Part shown: in pieces, positions 45,505 to 56,309 of the stretch | Layout: every line of letters begins with the position of its first letter | Position numbering within the stretch: position 1 is the stretch's first letter | DNA from: Nectonema munidae | Lineage: Eukaryota; Nematomorpha; Nectonematoida; Nectonematidae | Reading direction: 5' to 3' | NCBI GenBank assembly: GCA_030549495.1 | Contig: JAUIRK010000165.1 | Location: 186,001-250,000 of the forward strand | DNA length: 64,000 nucleotides | Made by a program: the position numbers and the translations under genes | Notes under the pieces: model-generated | Database searches by the model: none | Seen by the model: only the letters and a program-made list of their open reading frames with translations | Told to the model about the DNA's origin: nothing

Positions 45505-47900
45505 AAATTTAACGTAATACGCTCTCTAGCTCGAGTTTACAAGGATGTTTTTGAGCATATAAGTCAACAACTCTGTTCATTTCTATTTCTTTATCATAGT
45601 GGATATGTAAAAGAGCAAGATTCGACAGCGGAGTTCTATTCATCCATGCTTTTCAATCTTCTAAGTGTACTTATACTTCTTGCATTCACATGAAGTTACC
45701 TGTAATGTTCATGCTGTCTGCAAAAGATGTAATAGCTCTTCAGCGTATTCAGTTTTAAATACAAACCTGTATAAACAAAATAAACAACTTTAATTAGCCA
45801 TAACTTTTTATTTTACATTTCTCAAAAAAAATAATTACATTTTTGGAAAGAGCAAAAAAACTGCATTAGAAAAGTGTATTTTGGTTTCATGGTTTTTGCG
45901 GCAGTTAAACCGAAAAGCCAATAATTCTACACAAGGCAAATCTTCCTTGTATTTTAAGAGAGCTTTCTCCAGGTTCACATTTTTTCTTAAAATAATGCTT
46001 AGAACAATACCCAATAATGGAGTTACAATTATTGCAGATGAAAATTTTTCATTGGGGCTCATAATATAATGAAGAAAGGGTGTGGCAATATTTTTTAGAT
46101 AATTTTGAGGAGTATTTTTTTCAGCATTACAGGAAAATTGTTGTCTTGTAACAATTTGAGGCATTTCAATATAAGTGCCAATTTTATTAGCCATTTACAC
46201 ACTCTCTTTAAAAACCAAACCAAAATTTATTAGAACATCTTTTTGCTCATTTTTATTGAAGGAAATAATTTCAGTTATCATTTCGTAAGCCTATACTTTA
46301 TCAAGATCCTTTCTCTGAAGTTTTAAAGTGATTCCTTATATTGATAAATTATCATAAAAACAACAATGAATTGAAAAGAAGTAATGCTGTTTAATATTTG
46401 TTGTGCTTTGCTACGATGATACCTATCCAAGTCTGCAAAAATAGCAACATGGCACTTGTAACCTATAAACTTTAAAGTTTCAACTATATAAACAAAATAA
46501 CTATAAAAGTGTTTATATGCATCTTGTACTATGATTCACAATGTATTCAAGAACACTACTTCTTTTTGGACTATCTAGAAAATATCGGCAACAATTTTTA
46601 AGTCAACTAAATTGCGCACATAAGGTATTGCACATGATGGCCTAATGACCAATAAACAATAACTGCAACAATGAAAGTATAAAGCTAATAGAGCTTTTTT
46701 ATTCTAGCTTGTACACCAACACGTTCTCAAGACATGTTGGCATCCATCATACCCTTGACCGTGCATATTGACAATTGAAAATTTTATTTTCTTTCAAAAG
46801 TACAATAATATTTTCTGCTATTTTTTCTCCCATGCTTCGCTCTACTTATAAAATTTGAAAAATTCTCTAATATTTTTAATTTTATCAACAAATCTACCAC
46901 AGATTTCCAATAGTTCTCTATTGTGCGATGAAACTTGTTCTGCTGATATTTTATAAAAAGGAGAAGTATTTAAACCATCAAGCATCTTTTAAAATACAGA
47001 TAACCGTTATAACGCGATAACTGGGGTCCACGGCATGCATCCGCGGTATAACTGATCCACGTTATAATTTTATAGCGCAAACAGCACCATAATTACCCAC
47101 CCCCTTGAACCCAATCACACAACGTGAATGTTTTTAAGTATAGTCTCATCAGTAGGCTTCAAAGGAATAAGTTTTCTCATATCGTAACGAAACGGCAACT
47201 GTAAATTGGCATGTTTAATGATACGCTGTTGTTCACGTCAAACAAACTGCAGGGCCAAAATAGACTTGCTTCATGTGTTTAACGATGTACAACCTGCAAA
47301 AAAAGGGAGCCAATGCATACCACTTTCGCCTTGATTTCGCGGTATGGTGATGCGGGTTATAACGGTTATTGACTGTAATATCTTTTCCCATTATTTCAAT
47401 AAGTTCATTTTGCGTTAGAGGTGATATGCTTATAGCAGACTTCATTGAATGAGTTTCTAAATGATTTTTAAGTGTTTTATCGTGAAAAGACATACGTTCT
47501 ATAAGTGCTAAAAATGGATTTCCAGTAGAACTAATACTCTTGTATCTCCCTATGTTCCACACTTTGCTTTCCACGAAACATTACTGCTAGTGCAATTGAT
47601 TTTTGAATTTCTGTATCTTGTTGAATATTTTTTGTTTTATGTGTATCCATTAGAGCAGTAATACTACTTTCAGGATACTCTACTGTTTGTTTAAAAAATT
47701 TGCTTTTCCCATTGCACTGTGATGATACAGGCATCGTTTATGCTCTTTAACTTCACTTTTTTTGTTACAAGTTCGAAAAGATTTAGTGACAAGCTTAACA
47801 CTTTCATGATCAGAATATAATATAGCACATGCAACACAAATATACCATCAACAGACTTACTGTAAACCATCCACTTATGTTAAGATAGCCATTCAAATCA
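45505..47900 (-). pseudogene. ZMYM1-like hAT transposase remnant, interrupted by a Tigger MITE
   Basis: Reading leftward: NPFLALIERMSFHDKTLKNH with SISPLTQNELIEIMGKDI (47390-47530), then beyond the nested MITE a decayed core, then IGTYIEMPQIVTRQQFSCNA with NTPQNYLKNIATPFLHYI (46040-46190), and finally HYDKEIEMNRVVDLYAQKHP (about 45535-45595), the C-terminal dimerisation end. This is the same broad family as the 11689-14650 element but far more decayed, with stops and shifts throughout. Confidence 0.82.
46997..47375. mobile_element. Tigger-like MITE nested in the hAT remnant
   Basis: Flanked by TA (46995-46996 and 47376-47377). The left end CAGATAACCGTTATAACGCG and the right end inward CAGTCAATAACCGTTATAAC share ATAACCGTTATAAC. 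The second CGTTATAA, CCGCGGTATAAC and related motifs repeat inside. It interrupts the hAT frame just after the conserved IMGKDI segment, so it is the younger insertion. Confidence 0.85.
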
Positions 47901-48798
47901 AAAACTACAATTACAAGTTACAACCACCAAGAAATTGCGCTGGAAACAGACTATTGTAGCGAGGTTTTTTGTGATTGTTTAGCAAATTGCATTTATCTGC
48001 TTTTACTTAAATTCGTAAAGGTCGAAAATTCGAATTTTGAATAAATTGTTTTGAAAAGTCGAGATATCACCTATTTTTATTGGATTTTACTTTTACGAAC
48101 ATGAAAATTACCGACTTCGCGATATCTATTATACTTAAATTAAATATAATCGTTCTAATTACAACTTGTGATAAATCTGAACGTGTTAATGAAGATTTCA
48201 ATGACAAACTAGTGCGATTAGTAAGAGTCTTGAAAAAATAATATTTAATATTAATATACTTTAAGTAGAAAAAAAGAGAAAGATTTGCTTTAGTCTTTGG
48301 AGGCGATTTGCACAAAAACTATAATATATATATATGGAAAACAGTTTTTAGATTCTGAAATCGTTTATCAAATTCTGCTTATATTCTGAGTTAAAAAGAA
48401 TTATAAAAGTTTTTTATGAGTTTTTTGACAGCCATTTTCTCAAAAACTATACAAGTTATGAAAAAACATTGCACCGTTGAAATAGTAGAAAAATGGGCAC
48501 TTAAACTCCGAGCCCGGCCGAGTTTCAAATCGCAAGTACTTTAATGTAATGTTGTAGATTTTATATTAAGATGATTTTATTAAAAGGAATAAATATTGTG
48601 AATTTACATATAATATACATACTTTATAACATAGATCTGCAATATATACGTTTTCTTTCATATTAAAGCGAACGGAATTTTTTGGTTTATCCAAACCGAC
48701 TCTGAATAACATTTAAATTTTCAACACATACCCGATCCGATAATTAGGATTTTTAGTTCCCGAACTAACCGAACCGAAAAATTGCAGATCTCTGAAGT
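47901..48798. other. AT-rich sequence ending in a hAT-like terminus
   Basis: At 48710-48798 the sequence read leftward starts CAGAGATCTGCAATTTTTC and continues GGTTCGGTTAGTTCGGG, the TCGGTTCGG-rich type of hAT end. It may belong to a separate element. The rest carries no gene I recognise. Confidence 0.45.
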
Positions 48799-49404
48799 AT
48801 TACTTTGTGTATTTTCATTGGGTCTGAACCAGAGACTTACAATGAAAGACAAAACCAATTTATTGCAAAGAAAGGCAGTAACTAAAAGATTTCTTCAACT
48901 TCTCATCTCACCAATTGTCAACAAGCTCTGTTCATATGAAATGAATGGATTGATTACTCTGTACTGAGACACTTAAATTAAATTTTAAAATTTATATTGA
49001 TGCTAAAAATTTTAACAATGAAATGTTACTAAATTAGATTACTAACATAGAAAAACAAATAATTAGCTTATACAATCTTAATATTATTGCCACATACACA
49101 TATTTTCAGCTACTGAAGTAAATTGTTTCAAAATACAATTAGGACTTGGGTCTAGGAATTGACTGAAATGTGAATTTAAATGTAATCCTTTTAAATTAGG
49201 GTTGGAAGTCTAAATAAAATGTCTAGAAGAAAATTTGCATCAAATCGTAAATTTATATAAATTACTTATTTCATTTCTTACGTGATACTGGATAATTTCA
49301 TGATAATGAAATAGTTTGTACAGAAAATAATACAAGAAGTGCAAAATAAATCTTCAAATTTATCACCGAGAAACTTTTACTCTACAGTATTTTATGAGCT
49401 AATC
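48799..49404. other. AT-rich with a copy of a dispersed direct repeat
   Basis: 49215-49330 is a diverged copy of 52860-52975 (shared phrases include TAGAAG-AAATTTGC, TTATTTCATT and CATGATAATGAAAT). No first exon of the downstream eS27 gene (an ATGCC followed by GT) was found here. Confidence 0.5.
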
Positions 49405-49408
49405 TTAA

Positions 49409-50270
49409 CCCATTAACACCTATAATAATTTAAAAAGATGTAACTGTTCAAAATTTCGAATGAATAAACTCTTATTTGTATAATTAATTCTTAAAACAAA
49501 AATTATTTATTTTTTAACACAAAAATTATTTATTTTTTTCAACCAGCTTCAAAATATTCTAGATCCCACTTCTAAGATAATGGGCACAAGAAGTTTCAAA
49601 TTAAAAAAAAAAAGTGAAAATGTTTATTTAAATCGAAAAACTTTATTTAGAGTGAAAAATTTTAAAACCGCTTTCATGTATCGAATATTTTTTTAGCCAT
49701 TTTTACAGAAGTTGCACAGATGTGCAGTATTTCTTGAAGTAATATAGTTATATCCAGGTGCAAATTGAATTTCATCTGGAACCTTACTCTCTATTGTTTC
49801 TTGAAGGCCCAGTATAAGATAATGTTATTTTTCTTCTAAAATTAAGCACAGATATTTTTTTCATTTTTGTGAGAAATTTGATGAGCATCGAGTTCACTAA
49901 ATCTATGTCTATCATCTGAGTAAAAATTGGCCATCACCATTTTTAGATAGGATGAGTATTGTATAAAGAGGTACTATCTTGTCCAACAAATCAACTCCGC
50001 CAATATTTGCCTTATAATTAAATATCAAATGTGGAATATGAAGGTTTACTCCTTTTTTGTCAATTAATGAATATCCTTTTGCTTTTGCAGATGCTCAATA
50101 TTATAATAATTCGTTACTAACATAACGGTTTTATTATCAAGCCATTTTATAAAGAACTAATTATTTACCATGTCAAACCCGTCCTAAAAACTTGTCATTC
50201 AATTTTTTCATAACGCCATAATCAGAGAAAAAATATATAAAAAAAAAAGAATAACTTGATGATTTTGCTT
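49409..50270 (-). pseudogene. piggyBac transposase C-terminal remnant with terminus
   Basis: On the minus strand near 50205-49880 it reads FSDYGVMKKLNDKF, then IPHLIFNYKANIGGVDLLDK followed by IVPLYTI, the GGVDLLD motif of piggyBac transposases. A trailing Cys-rich tail (NTAHLCNFC) suggests the C-terminal finger. The element end is TTAA (49405-49408) followed by CCCATTAACACC. The N-terminal half is absent. It sits immediately upstream of the first visible eS27 exon, so probably inside that gene's first intron. Confidence 0.8.
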
Positions 50271-50351
50271 ATCAATTATTTTAGTCAAACCCGTTTTTAG
50301 AATTATAGTTTTGTTTTAATCTTTGTTTTAATAAACTTTATTTATATATAG

Positions 50352-50710
50352 CTAGCCAAAGATCTCTTGAATCCTTCGGTAGAGGAAGAAAGGCGAAAAT
50401 GTAAGCTTAAAAGGCTCGTGCAGCATCCTAATTCCTATTTTATGGATGTTAAGTGTCCTGGTAAGCACGTCAAATACTTTTTTCAAAACGTATTAAAATA
50501 TTTATTTTTATCATAGGTTGTTTTCGAATAACAACAGTATTTAGTCATGCACAAACAGTTGTATTATGCGTGGGTTGTTCTACTGTCTTGTGTAGACCAA
50601 CTGGTGGCAAAGCTAAACTAACGATAGGTTTGTTAAATATGCCTATACTTAATCTTTTCTTTAAATTTTTTTCTTATTTAGATTCAGCCTTCAGAAAGAA
50701 GATAAACTAA
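50352..50710 (+). CDS. RPS27: Ribosomal protein eS27, three exons visible, first exon missing
   Basis: Exons 50352-50460, 50517-50627 and 50682-50710 are joined by GT-AG introns of 56 and 54 bases (phase 1 both; polypyrimidine tracts before TCATAG and TTATTTAG). They encode 82 residues from [16 protein letters not shown] to AFRKKIN plus stop, exactly the 84-residue family length minus the initial Met-Pro, which must come from an upstream exon. Diagnostic: [40 protein letters not shown]; the four zinc-ligand cysteines (CPGC, CVGC) are intact. eS27 is a zinc-ribbon protein of the small ribosomal subunit. The C terminus ([12 protein letters not shown] versus the usual LTEGCSFRRK) is unusual, so a diverged paralogue is possible. 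The introns exclude a processed copy. Confidence 0.9.
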
Positions 50711-50739
50711 TCCCTTTCCTTTATGAAATAGTTTTTTTT

Positions 50740-50745
50740 AATAAA
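50740..50745 (+). terminator. Poly(A) signal of eS27
   Basis: AATAAA 30 bases after the stop, the very short 3' UTR typical of ribosomal protein genes. Confidence 0.7.
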
Positions 50746-51694
50746 GAAATATTGGTTATTAATTTGTAGTACTAATCATAATGTAAAACAAAATCTCAGA
50801 AGTTTTATATACACAATGTTGAATCAAATACCTGCATGATCAATACCATAGGATCAAATTAGTTCAACTCAAAGTTGCTTGGGACACAAATTTTGAGTCC
50901 GATTTTTGTAATTACTAGGAGTCCGATATTTCCCTCCGACTTTCCAACCCTTGTAGTAAATGATTATTAATAAGAATGTTAAAATAGTATGTGTATGTCT
51001 AATGTCTATGTATTAACAAAAACGGATTGCCTACACACTTTTTAGTGATAAAGGTCTGATGTGGAATTAGTGATACCATCCGGTATTCACAATAGACATT
51101 TTGGTATATACAAAACTAGTATCATACAAGGTTCATCACCTTGATCAAATGATCAAAGAAGTTTGCATCGATTTTATTCAGTATATGAGATGAAATGTAT
51201 CTTGCTTTTATGTACTGATATATTATTATATATGGACGAAGGAAGAGCAGCAATGTGAATTAGTTCGTATTATGTGTTCCTTCAATAAAATTGAATGTCA
51301 GGAAATTTATTTAATTTTTATCTATATGTTTCCTTTATGAAAAAAATTGAGCCCGCTGGTTTAGCATGTAAAAATTAAAAGCCTTGTTTTTGGAAATAAA
51401 ATATTTTGCGGACTTGAACAAATATTATATGTTGTATAAATTATCCAACGGAGCTTTCTAGCTTTTCTAATATCAACCATTGTAAACTGAAACGATTATG
51501 TTCTTCAAAATTAGTTTGACTGGAAAAATAAGACGAGGCAAAATTTTCCTATTTTAACAAATAAGCGTTAAAATTGCATTGAGACAAATGTTTTTGGAAT
51601 TCTTTTTTTGTATTCTCTTGATTCAAGAGAAAAACGGAAACTTATTATTATACCAGAATTTTTTTCCTTGTCAAAATTTTTAAGCTAATATTTT
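50746..51694. other. AT-rich intergenic
   Basis: No gene recognised. 50880-50950 contains inverted GGAGTC/GACTCC phrases similar to those near 42095 and 62.2 kb. Confidence 0.45.
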
Positions 51695-51812
51695 TAGTCG
51701 TCCGTATTGCATCCAAAAGAAGAATTTTCTTCAATAATTGAACATGTGATAAGAGGGTCACGATCAGCAATCGAACCCCGGACGAACAGATCAAGAAAGC
51801 TCTAAGTATCAA
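51695..51812 (-). mobile_element. tRNA-derived SINE, family 2, copy 2
   Basis: Minus strand: TGGTTGATACTTAGAGC (A-box region), CCGGGGTTCGATTGC (B box), then a body with TGTTCAATTATTGAAGAAAA and GGATGCAATA, aligning with the body of the 29220 copy. Confidence 0.65.
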
Positions 51813-52039
51813 CCATTCATATTATCTTCCCGACATTAATCTTCACAGTGTTTGGATATAGTGAACTTTGAAAAATTTTCATTTTACAAAACATAATCCA
51901 CACTATTATTATGCATAAAATGGATAAGCAATTAATTAAAATGAAAGAAGTCTCAAAAGTTCCTCCTAAATTAAACCAACCATAAGTTCTATTTTTAGAT
52001 AAACTCTTTTTATGATGTTGCATAAAAATTTTGCACGGT

Positions 52040-52760
52040 AACAGTGGATCGGCAATAAATTCAAGTTTTAAAAGGCTTTGTCAAGTTTGATTTTAATACA
52101 AAATAAACATCACCATAGGATTCAGAATACTTGAAATAGGGCAAATTTGTGTATAAATGTTCCTTATTTATATAGAGAAAAATATTCAAATGTGAATCGT
52201 TATATTAAAAATAATTTTGACAGATGTGATTGATTTTTAAACAAAATAAACATTACCGTTGAATTCAGCATATTTGAAAATGGGTATATATGCGATAAAA
52301 TTTATCTTAAATATTTCTCAGAAATGCAAATTTGATATAAGTTGCTATTTTAATTCTTTTTTTGACAAATTTGATTGTTTTTCATCAAAAAATATCATCA
52401 CTAATAAATGGCGTTTTGACAGTTTTTGATTGATTTCCATAGAAAATAAACATCATTGAATTCAGCGTACTTGAAAATAAGTATATATGTGTGATATATT
52501 TGACAAACTGGGTAATTTGAGTAAAATTGCTTTTTGACAGGTTCTCATTGATTTTCAAACAAAATAAACATAACCGTTGGAGTGATAATAATTATTTAAA
52601 ATATCCTTTCGAAATTTTTAAATGTGTAGCACTTTTGCTTAATTATTATTAATTAATTTGCACTTTTGTTTAATCACTTTTTTGACAAATTTGATTGATT
52701 TTTATCAAAAAATATGATGAATTCAGCATACACGAAATGGGTCAGTTACTCTGAAAATTA
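52040..52760 (+). repeat. Tandem array A, unit about 120-150 bp
   Basis: Imperfect units share TTTTTGACA-TTTGATTGATTTT, then AAACAAAATAAACATCACC, TTGAATTCAGCATA and TTGAAAATGGGTATATATG. Unit anchors (TTTGACA) fall near 52078, 52216, 52361, 52415, 52535 and 52681, giving spacings of 145, 54, 120 and 146, so one unit is partial. The array lies just inside the piggyBac-type end at 52840 and reads toward it. Confidence 0.8.
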
Positions 52761-52765
52761 TTGCA

Positions 52766-52840
52766 AAAAGTATGAACCAGAGATGGGGGTTTTTACCCCT
52801 TCACGACTTGAGCGGTCAAATTTGCCCAGCACTAATAGGG
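52766..52840 (-). mobile_element. piggyBac-type end, CCCTATTAGT family, following array A
   Basis: TTAA at 52841-52844; inward from it CCCTATTAGTGCTG, then an imperfect palindrome GGTCAAATTTGCC (52814-52826), then a GGGGTTTTTACCCC hairpin. Its tip and palindrome are homologous to those at 56310, in opposite orientation. The other end of this element was not identified. Confidence 0.78.
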
Positions 52841-52844
52841 TTAA

Positions 52845-53689
52845 ATAGAAATTAATGATTTAAAATATTTAGAAGGAAATTTGCTACAAACCTTAAATTT
52901 TTATGAATTAACTATTTCATTCCCTAAGTTATACGCGATAAATGACATGATAATGAAATCATTTGTAACTATTCAAAGCAGTCTTGATATAAAAAAATAA
53001 AACATTAAATAAAGATGCTATAAATTTGAATTCTTGAATAAAGATTTGATTATTTAATTATATTTTGCAATATAATATAAAGGCATTTTCCTAATTTGTG
53101 TATTCTTTTATATTTATTTAACTCCTTCAGTTACAGAAATCATTAGGGATAAAACTTTTAAGCTTTAAATTATACCTGGATGTATGTGGCTGGCTGACAA
53201 CTATGTAATATATTAATATGTTCGGTTTTTATAATATATTCTAGATCAGCGAATCTCCTCTGAACTTGCTCCTCATAAAATCAGTTTTTTTTAAAAAGTC
53301 CTAGATGCTAGATATTGAATTTCATGTAAATTATTCTCGTTAAAGCATACATCGGCCACTTTTTGAATGAATGATGAACACATATAATAGCAATTTTATC
53401 TCTTCACCTGGGAAGCATGCTAATTATAAACATTGTAAAAAAACTAACTTTTTCATGCACAAATAGACACTCACAGACACACGCTAGAGTAGTGTAATAA
53501 ATTGACAGTTATTGCAAACATTGTTTTGACATCACTTTCACACATACACTTATGCTAAATAATTACAAATGACATCATAATCACTCGATTGAATAAATTA
53601 ACGTTAGCAAGTTTACTAATAAAATATATTCACTCAGATCAAAGCAATTCCTTATAACGAATTATTTTCGATTTTCTTACACATGTTTC
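52845..53689. other. AT-rich intergenic
   Basis: 52860-52975 is the second copy of the repeat at 49215-49330. Nothing else recognised. Confidence 0.45.
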
Positions 53690-54690
53690 GCTCAACAAAA
53701 CGCTCCTGTCAAGAGTTATCACTTGAAGATAAAATTAATCAAAGAAACCGATACAGTTTCTAAACTGCCACAAAGAGACCTTTTGGAAATATATAAAATT
53801 GATAAGTCTGCTGTAGGAGACACTTCGTAAAAAGACACATACCTAGAGAAATATGAAACTAACGCAAATCTAAAGAAACGAAGATTTGACATCAACAATA
53901 TAGTATGGAAGTAGTTTTGCACTGCTCGCAAGAATATACCAATCTATGGACTGATTTTATTATTCAAGAGAAGGGACTTGCATTTGCAACTAAACTCAGA
54001 CTATATATGAATTTAAAGCATCAAATTGATGGTTGGACAGGTGGCGTACTTGATATTCTGTTAATGCATATAAAATATATGGGGAAACTATCAGTGAAAA
54101 TACAGAGACGGTACTAAACGATAGAACCGGTTCAACAAATTGCTAAATCTTCAACTGCGAACAGACTGGTTATTTTTTCGCGCTTTACCAGATAAGACTC
54201 GGCTAAAAATCTGTACATGTGCTGTAAAGATGGGAAAACAGGTAAAGGAAAGACTGGCTGTGATGTTGGCATGCAGCTCAACAGGAGAAAAACTTAAGCA
54301 ATTAGTAATATGTAAATACACTTTTATTTTGAATGCTTTAGTTTAAGCTTGTCCTCTTTTTATTTTTTAGGCAAAGCACTTGCTACTTCAACGGCGTAAA
54401 ATCTTAAGGTTTCTTGATAATGCTGGATCTCGCTCACAAGATATAAGACTAAATCAACGTTACCCTCAAGTTTTTACCACCCAACACTACATCGCTACTT
54501 CACCCTCTTGATCTGGGTGTTATTAGATCATTTGGCATTCTATCGCAAAATAATGATCACTTCTCTTTTCACTAAAATTGACCATGCAAGCTCAGCTACA
54601 GAACTTTGTCGACGACTTTTGCTTTGGGCAATATGAGAGAAACCATCATTAAAAATGGTTTGCTTCAGTTGGATTTTCATTTTTAAACTT
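53690..54690 (+). pseudogene. pogo/Tigger-type (DDE_1) transposase remnant
   Basis: Starts with a CENP-B-like N-terminal segment (RSCQELSLEDKINQRNRYSF-like, with PQRDLLEIYKIDKSAVGDTS) and continues to the catalytic-core entry WLFFRALPDKTRL and GKQVKERLAVMLACSSTGEK (54160-54300), followed in a different frame by decayed DNA. The FRALPDKT and K-KERL-V-LAC-STGEK blocks are diagnostic of pogo-type DDE_1 transposases. Many stops; ends not found. Confidence 0.78.
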
Positions 54691-54959
54691 AACCGATTTA
54701 TAAATGAATAAAGAGGCATGATAATGTTGACTCTTATGTTAAAACTAGGTAAAGAAAGAAGTAGAAGAACTTTTAATGAATGTCAATTGAAGGTGACTAA
54801 TGAATAGGGAAAAAATCTTATGCATTTAGGATTTGAAAATACTTATAAGTGTCAATCAAATTTGCGACAGATCTTGAAAGCGATGGTGATAATTTAAAAA
54901 CTGAAGTTACTTTATCTCTTGAAGCATTTAAAAAAATTATGTAACTACTACAGTCAAGG

Positions 54960-55560
54960 TTATTTTGCAGAAAACCCACTTTATTATATAAGACTTAGAA
55001 GAACTAATTGCCCAGAAACTTGTTTTTTACGGATAGTAAATACTACAAAATCTTCACAGAATGAGTGAAGGGTGGTGCAAGAAAACAAAAAGTGAAATGG
55101 TGATTCTACGCTTTCGTGACACAATCTACAGATGGAGGATTTGGAAATATTGGTTCTAGATTGCAAGGACAGTGGCCATAGAGCCATCAAATGAGGGGTG
55201 GATATATTTTAAAATTATGTAGGGACCAACAGGTGTGAATAGAGTGAAGATTAAGTAAGGTAGCAGCGAAAAGTGATTTAGAAGAAAGATTGTCGGAATT
55301 CCAATTTTCGTAGATGTAGGTAATAAAAGATGAGTTGAAAATACTGAAATCGTCAGAAATGAGAAAAAAATGGAGAAGGGTCAGTGCGTTTCGCTGTGCA
55401 TAATAGTTTTCATAGATGTTTGAGTGAGACTGACATCAGTGAGTGCTGATTGTAAATTTTTGAGAGAAGAAGGGAATGGAAATAAAGTGAGAAAGTTTTC
55501 TTGGAAGACGAAGATAGTTTATCATATTTCTGGAGTTGATGAAGAAACTAAGATGCCTTT
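54960..55560 (-). pseudogene. Possible LINE C-terminal remnant
   Basis: The minus-strand peptide ISKSSICRLCHESVESPFHF followed by LFSC has the C-x2-C-x8-H-x4-C finger layout found at the C terminus of many non-LTR retrotransposon polymerases. Upstream (to 55560) the strand is pyrimidine-rich and mostly open but shows no reverse-transcriptase motif I can name. Confidence 0.45.
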
Positions 55561-55574
55561 TATAATTGCCAATT

Positions 55575-55760
55575 ATAAATCCCTTTTTGACAGGTTTTGA
55601 TTGATTTTTAAACAAAATAAACATCACCATTGAATTCAGTATTCTCGAAAATTGGTATGAATCTATATAGACTTTTTATATTAGAAAAATAATAGATTTT
55701 TGGAAAGACCGCAATTTTTACATGTTTTTTTGACAATTCTGATTGATAACAAGATAATAA
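55575..55760 (+). repeat. Isolated unit of the array A/B repeat
   Basis: Contains TTTTTGACAGGTTTTGATTG, AAACAAAATAAACATCACC and TTGAATTCAG in the same order as array A, followed by a partial second unit starting TTTTTTTGACAATTCTGATT. Confidence 0.75.
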
Positions 55761-56305
55761 TAATCTGGTTAACAAATTTCATTGTTAACCATCCTTGTTT
55801 TAGTTATAAGTTTTTTTTAGATTTCATAGAAAAAATTGAAAAAAAGTACGAAGCTGAGATTCAAATGAACAATCTTCAAAATAAATGATTAACTTTGATA
55901 GTTCAAATTTAAAATACAAATTTATTTCTGAAACAGTAAAAAAGTTATCATACGTATAAATTAATAATTATTCATTAATTATAGATCACACCTCACGTTA
56001 TAGGATATCTGATCCCCAATTTAATACATTTTGGATGCCCATTGATTCATTTAAAAAACTATTAAGCTACTTAGTTAGTTAATTAAATTAATTCAATTTT
56101 AAAACAAAAAATAACTTTTTTTAAAAAATTAGACAAACTTTAACTAACTAATATACACCACATACTGGTTCTTAACCACTTTTTATACCCATCCAAATTA
56201 TATGGTACTCTAATGATTGGATCTGAGTATTCATGTACTAATTAACCTTAATTTCTTTCATAACGGTTTGAGTATATTTAAACTAAAGTCTAATCCAGCT
56301 GAGCA
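55761..56305. other. AT-rich spacer
   Basis: A plus-strand open frame at 55700-55888 is largely derived from the repeat unit and is not a gene. Nothing else recognised. Confidence 0.45.
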
Positions 56306-56309
56306 TTAA

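Noticed and set aside
49409-52840. One piggyBac element spanning the eS27 gene
   Set aside because: Tips CCCATTAACACC and CCCTATTAGTGC are not matching inverted repeats, and a host gene lies between.
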